From NCBI GenBank assembly GCA_964036155.1, contig OZ038422.1, forward strand, positions 86,203,201 through 86,267,200: a stretch of 64,000 nucleotides of DNA, read 5' to 3'. This DNA is from Diploscapter coronatus. Lineage: Eukaryota; Nematoda; Chromadorea; Rhabditida; Rhabditidae. A model generated the notes under the pieces. It ran no database searches. It saw only the letters and a program-made list of their open reading frames with translations, and was not told the DNA's origin. The translations under genes and the position numbers were made by a program. Shown here one piece after another: positions 60,901 through 64,000 of the stretch. Numbering within the stretch: position 1 is the stretch's first letter; the number at the start of each line of letters is the position of its first letter.

Positions 60901-62349
60901 TAATTATATATCAAAGTATAATGAAGATCGCACTCATTTCGAAGAATTATGTATGTTTATCTAGTCGAATATCTCTATGCATGAGCCGAGGTAATTCTCG
61001 TATTTTCGTAATTGGTACATGACCTAGAGCTAATAATTTGATAAATGTTTCAAATTAAAACAAAAACGGCTTAGCCAATTTGTAAGCCATTTAATTAATA
61101 TATCTTCGTTTTTCGTCCTCTGTTCATAATTAACTAGTTTTTATCTATACCTTTAAAAATCGGTGCCATATTCCACATTTCCATTGCGCCTTTCTGAAAT
61201 CATATCATCAATTGATTAAACTTGGTTTTTAAATTTATTTAGGCTTATAATTTTATTTTGATAACATTCTAGTCCAAAATAAGTTGTTCTATAAAATTCT
61301 AAGTCATATATTAAATTGTACCTGAAGATATTGTCCGATAGTCACTTCCATCGCGAAAATCGGAATCGCTGCCAGGAAGAAAAACACAGAGTAGGCCACC
61401 AGAAACGACCCGCCACCGTTCTTGAAGCACAGGTACGGGAAACGCCAAACGTTGCCTGAATACGATCAAATTTTTGTGTGTTCATAAAATTAGCTGAATA
61501 ATTTTGTCGACAATTCAATAGTGCAGATGTCATTAATCATCATGCAGAGTTAAATTTTTAGACATGCGCGCACGTGCACACGCATAACGAGATAGTGCGT
61601 CTTTTCGAGAGAGAAAAGAGTATGTTCTATCTATGCTCTCTCGAATAGACGCACTATCTCGCTATGCGTGTCTGAACATTTACAGCCCTGCTCTTCTTAA
61701 TTTGTTAGACTTACCTAACCCAACCGCGTACGCAATCATGGACATCAAGAAGTCGAAATTCCCGGACCATTGACCTCTGAATTTTGTTTCCTTATTTTAT
61801 CTTTCAAGAGTTCGACGACCTTTAAAGTTGTCGATCTTCGCTTTACTCATATAAAGCAAGCAAGATTTCTTCAGAAAAAAAAAAAACAGAAAACTTGGGC
61901 TCATTAAAATTAAGATCCAATTATTTTTTTAATGACAGGATGAGAGATAAGAATAGGTGCGTATTATGCTCAGAAGAATGGAGCTTGGATCTGGATATGA
62001 CGATTTGGGGGCAGCGTTGTAGACCGCACGACATGCAACAATGTGTGGGGGAAAATAAATCGCTATATCGCTATCAGCCAATACCCTACCCTAACCATAC
62101 ACCGTTTCGCAATGAATTGAAGTCTTAAATTTCGTGCGGTTTCCGAATAACCAGAATTCGGACTGTCAAAATTACGGCTGTTTGATCGCTTCGAGTAAAC
62201 GATTTTTACATTTCGAGATGTTTGAAGCAAACTCAGCGAATTTTTAGGGTTTACCTATCAGGTTCACCCGAATTCGTGACGCCGTGATTCGAAACGACTC
62301 CTTCCTCACTCGTCGGCAACGGCTTGTGATCGTCCCGTTTGACACCCAT
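57976..62349 (-). CDS. SLC6 Na+/Cl- neurotransmitter-type transporter, copy 2 (SNF)
   Basis: Tandem paralogue of the gene at 48952. Sixteen exons: 62255-62349, 61715-61776, 61322-61455, 61151-61193, 60490-60622, 60312-60425, 59976-60108, 59580-59738, 59393-59472, 59219-59343, 59008-59123, 58839-58967, 58652-58754, 58496-58596, 58165-58341, 57976-58083 (603 residues). Same landmarks: [12 protein letters not shown] with Gly in TM1, [55 protein letters not shown]. Intron positions match copy 1 except one extra intron (61194-61321) that copy 1 lacks. N-terminal and C-terminal tails differ between the copies. The ATG lies 1 bp after a TTTCAG acceptor. Substrate unknown; the same Gly suggests an amino-acid-like substrate. 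Confidence 0.9.
61577..61672. mobile_element. MITE family H, copy 3
   Basis: Clean hairpin: acacgcataacgagatagtg and cactatctcgctatgcgtgt, then gcgtcttttcgagagaga and its complement. Lies in intron 2 of SLC6 copy 2. Confidence 0.8.
62015..62152. mobile_element. MITE family F, copy 4
   Basis: Diverged: gaccgcacgacatgcaacaa on the left, aatttcgtgcggtttccgaa on the right, with the family core ataccctaccctaaccat. Lies in intron 1 of SLC6 copy 2. Confidence 0.65.
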
Positions 62350-63277
62350 ACTGAAAGGAAAAGGTAAGTCTTCAACAAATTTCGAAATAGAAAAAGCTGA
62401 TCTTCGTACAACAAGAAGACTAGAAAGAAAAAACTTGATCTCCATTCAAAAACGAGGAAATTATAGTTTTAGAAGAAAAAGCTGGTCTTCATGAAAACAT
62501 GAAATTTTAAATTGGAGAAATTAGTTTCAGATAAAATTTCAATGTTCAGATGGATGATTTCTGAAAATCGTGAATTTGCGAACAAATTGATATGGATCAC
62601 ACAGCAAACAGGCAGATAGATCGCAATTATTGTGCATGAATTGGTGATTTGAGCGAAACAGCGAAATATCATTACGTTTTTAGATAATAGTGGAAAAAAG
62701 ACACGAAATAGTATGGCAAATAAGAGAAGAAACGATAAAGTTATGAAAATATCAAGGAAAAGTGTGAGGTGAAAAGATCAAAATTATCGTGTGAGTAAAG
62801 ACAGAATACAAATTTTATAGGATAAAAATCACTTTTAGAGACGGGTAAAAATTTGGAGACTCAAAGCAATATTGAAATTTTAGAGATACCTTGAAGTGAT
62901 GAGGATAGAAAGAAAAATGTAAATTGAAGAGCAAGAAATGTTTCGCCTTTTTGAGGGTGGCAATAACAATGTTTGTACATGGTAAGCGAGTGGAAGAGAA
63001 TCGACGAAAATTCAGCGTTTTCTGTGCAAAAATTGATTCAGGAAATTTTTCAAACATTTTATGACGTATTTTAAATGATTCTGCCCGTAAATTATATCAT
63101 TAGCTGGTGAAAAGTTTCATCAAAATTAGATATAATTCCTAAAACCTTCGAGAATCGAAATTTTAATTTAGAAATTTTTACATAATGCTCTAGGCTTATC
63201 AAATCATTTTAGCCTAAATATTAGTGTTCTAAGCAAGCTACAGAAGTAAACTTATTACTTCCGTGTCGGAACCCAAA
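62350..63277. other. Upstream of SLC6 copy 2; no gene seen
   Basis: AT-rich; minus-strand frames at 62469-63057 have no splice support or motif. Likely holds the promoter. Confidence 0.4.
62351..62352 (-). other. Putative spliced-leader acceptor, SLC6 copy 2
   Basis: CCTTTCAG lies one base before the ATG. Confidence 0.6.
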
Positions 63278-63413
63278 CCAGACGTTGGAACGTTTTCCAC
63301 CGCAAATATTCCTTGTGCGGTGTGAATTATTCCAGTCAGTTTTGCATTACCACCCTTAATAGTGGGATGAGAAATGATAACGATTTTTTGGTGGAAAACG
63401 TCCCAACGTCTGG
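63278..63413. mobile_element. MITE family E, copy 3
   Basis: Best-kept copy: ccagacgttggaacgttttc and gaaaacgtcccaacgtctgg, core gtgcggtgtgaattattcca. The rest of the window (63414-64000) shows nothing supported. Confidence 0.85.
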
Positions 63414-64000
63414 ACCCAAAATACAAAAACACATTTTCGGTGCAGAAACTGATACATGTCCAAAATGGCAAAAATGACTCTAATTTTGCGATGTACGGAA
63501 AATGCGCTTTGAAAATGGCCGTCTTGAATAAATTCCAAATTAGGTGAATTTCGTGTACACGGAAAATAGAGTGCATCCGATTTTATTCAGACAAGAATCG
63601 CATATTTTAGGACAATTTTAGGTTTGCAGAACGGTCATAAACACGATGCCATACTTAGCCTAAAATAAGCACTGTTAAAAATCTCGTATGTACTATGAAG
63701 GTTGTTTCAAAGAGCTCTAATTAGATTGCCTAGATTTATGAAATGAAGATAGAGTAGCTTTTTCTAGAGGATTCTTAAAAATCACGCTGTAAGGTGTAAA
63801 GTGCTGATTGTAAGGGAAGTAAAATTTTAGGCAACTTTGAAAAACCATGTGCTAATTTGTAATTCAAGCAAATGCTCCTAGTAAAAACAAAAATGACATA
63901 ATTTAGATGGAATATGTTGTTTTCAAAACAAAATTTCCATTAAATTTCTAAAATTCGCGAGAAAATATCGGTGAAATTTAGGAGCACCCAGAGAAATGAA

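Noticed and set aside
22391..62152. Telomere-derived tracts
   Set aside because: The ccctaccctaacc words are part of a dispersed MITE family and do not match the nematode telomere unit.

Overview
The window is nuclear DNA of a rhabditid-type nematode. All genes are split by mostly short introns (40-300 bp) ending in TTTTAG or TTTCAG. Several start codons sit directly behind a splice acceptor, as expected for spliced-leader trans-splicing. The gene families are worm-typical: an astacin of the NAS group, SNF (SLC6) transporters, a Sra-superfamily chemoreceptor and a one-Ig secreted protein. I cannot name the species.

Layout. 202-4357 (-): TMEM131, a collagen-secretion factor, 3' end outside the window. 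9118-14367 (+): SMCR8. 14608-19522 (-): WDR60/dynein-2 intermediate chain, convergent with SMCR8 at 240 bp. 22245-23105 (+): unrecognised 193-residue basic protein. 24817-27703 (-): NAS-4-like astacin. 31414-32946 (-): BUD31 splicing factor. 33872-34837 (-): small secreted one-Ig protein. 40518-42929 (+): seven-TM chemoreceptor. 43190-45886 (-): Rho-like protein that has lost its nucleotide-binding motifs but keeps a CaaX box. 48952-53052 and 57976-62349 (both -): tandem SLC6 transporters. No operon-like clusters are visible; the genes have unrelated housekeeping, ciliary, secretory and neuronal roles. I saw no convincing tRNA, rRNA or CRISPR.

The second layer is a dense population of short inverted-repeat elements (MITE-like, 65-250 bp, no coding capacity). 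At least eight families occur two to five times (called A, B, C, D, E, F, H, I and K here) and about ten more palindromic elements occur once. They fill introns and intergenic DNA, and many of the short apparent ORFs lie inside them.

The most interesting items are the prenylated pseudo-GTPase, the patchwork near-identity (including introns) between the two SLC6 genes, odd splice sites in the upstream-diverged SLC6 copy and in the astacin gene, and the breadth of the MITE population. All exon models were built by eye from splice sites, reading-frame continuity and remembered family similarity; no alignment or search was run.
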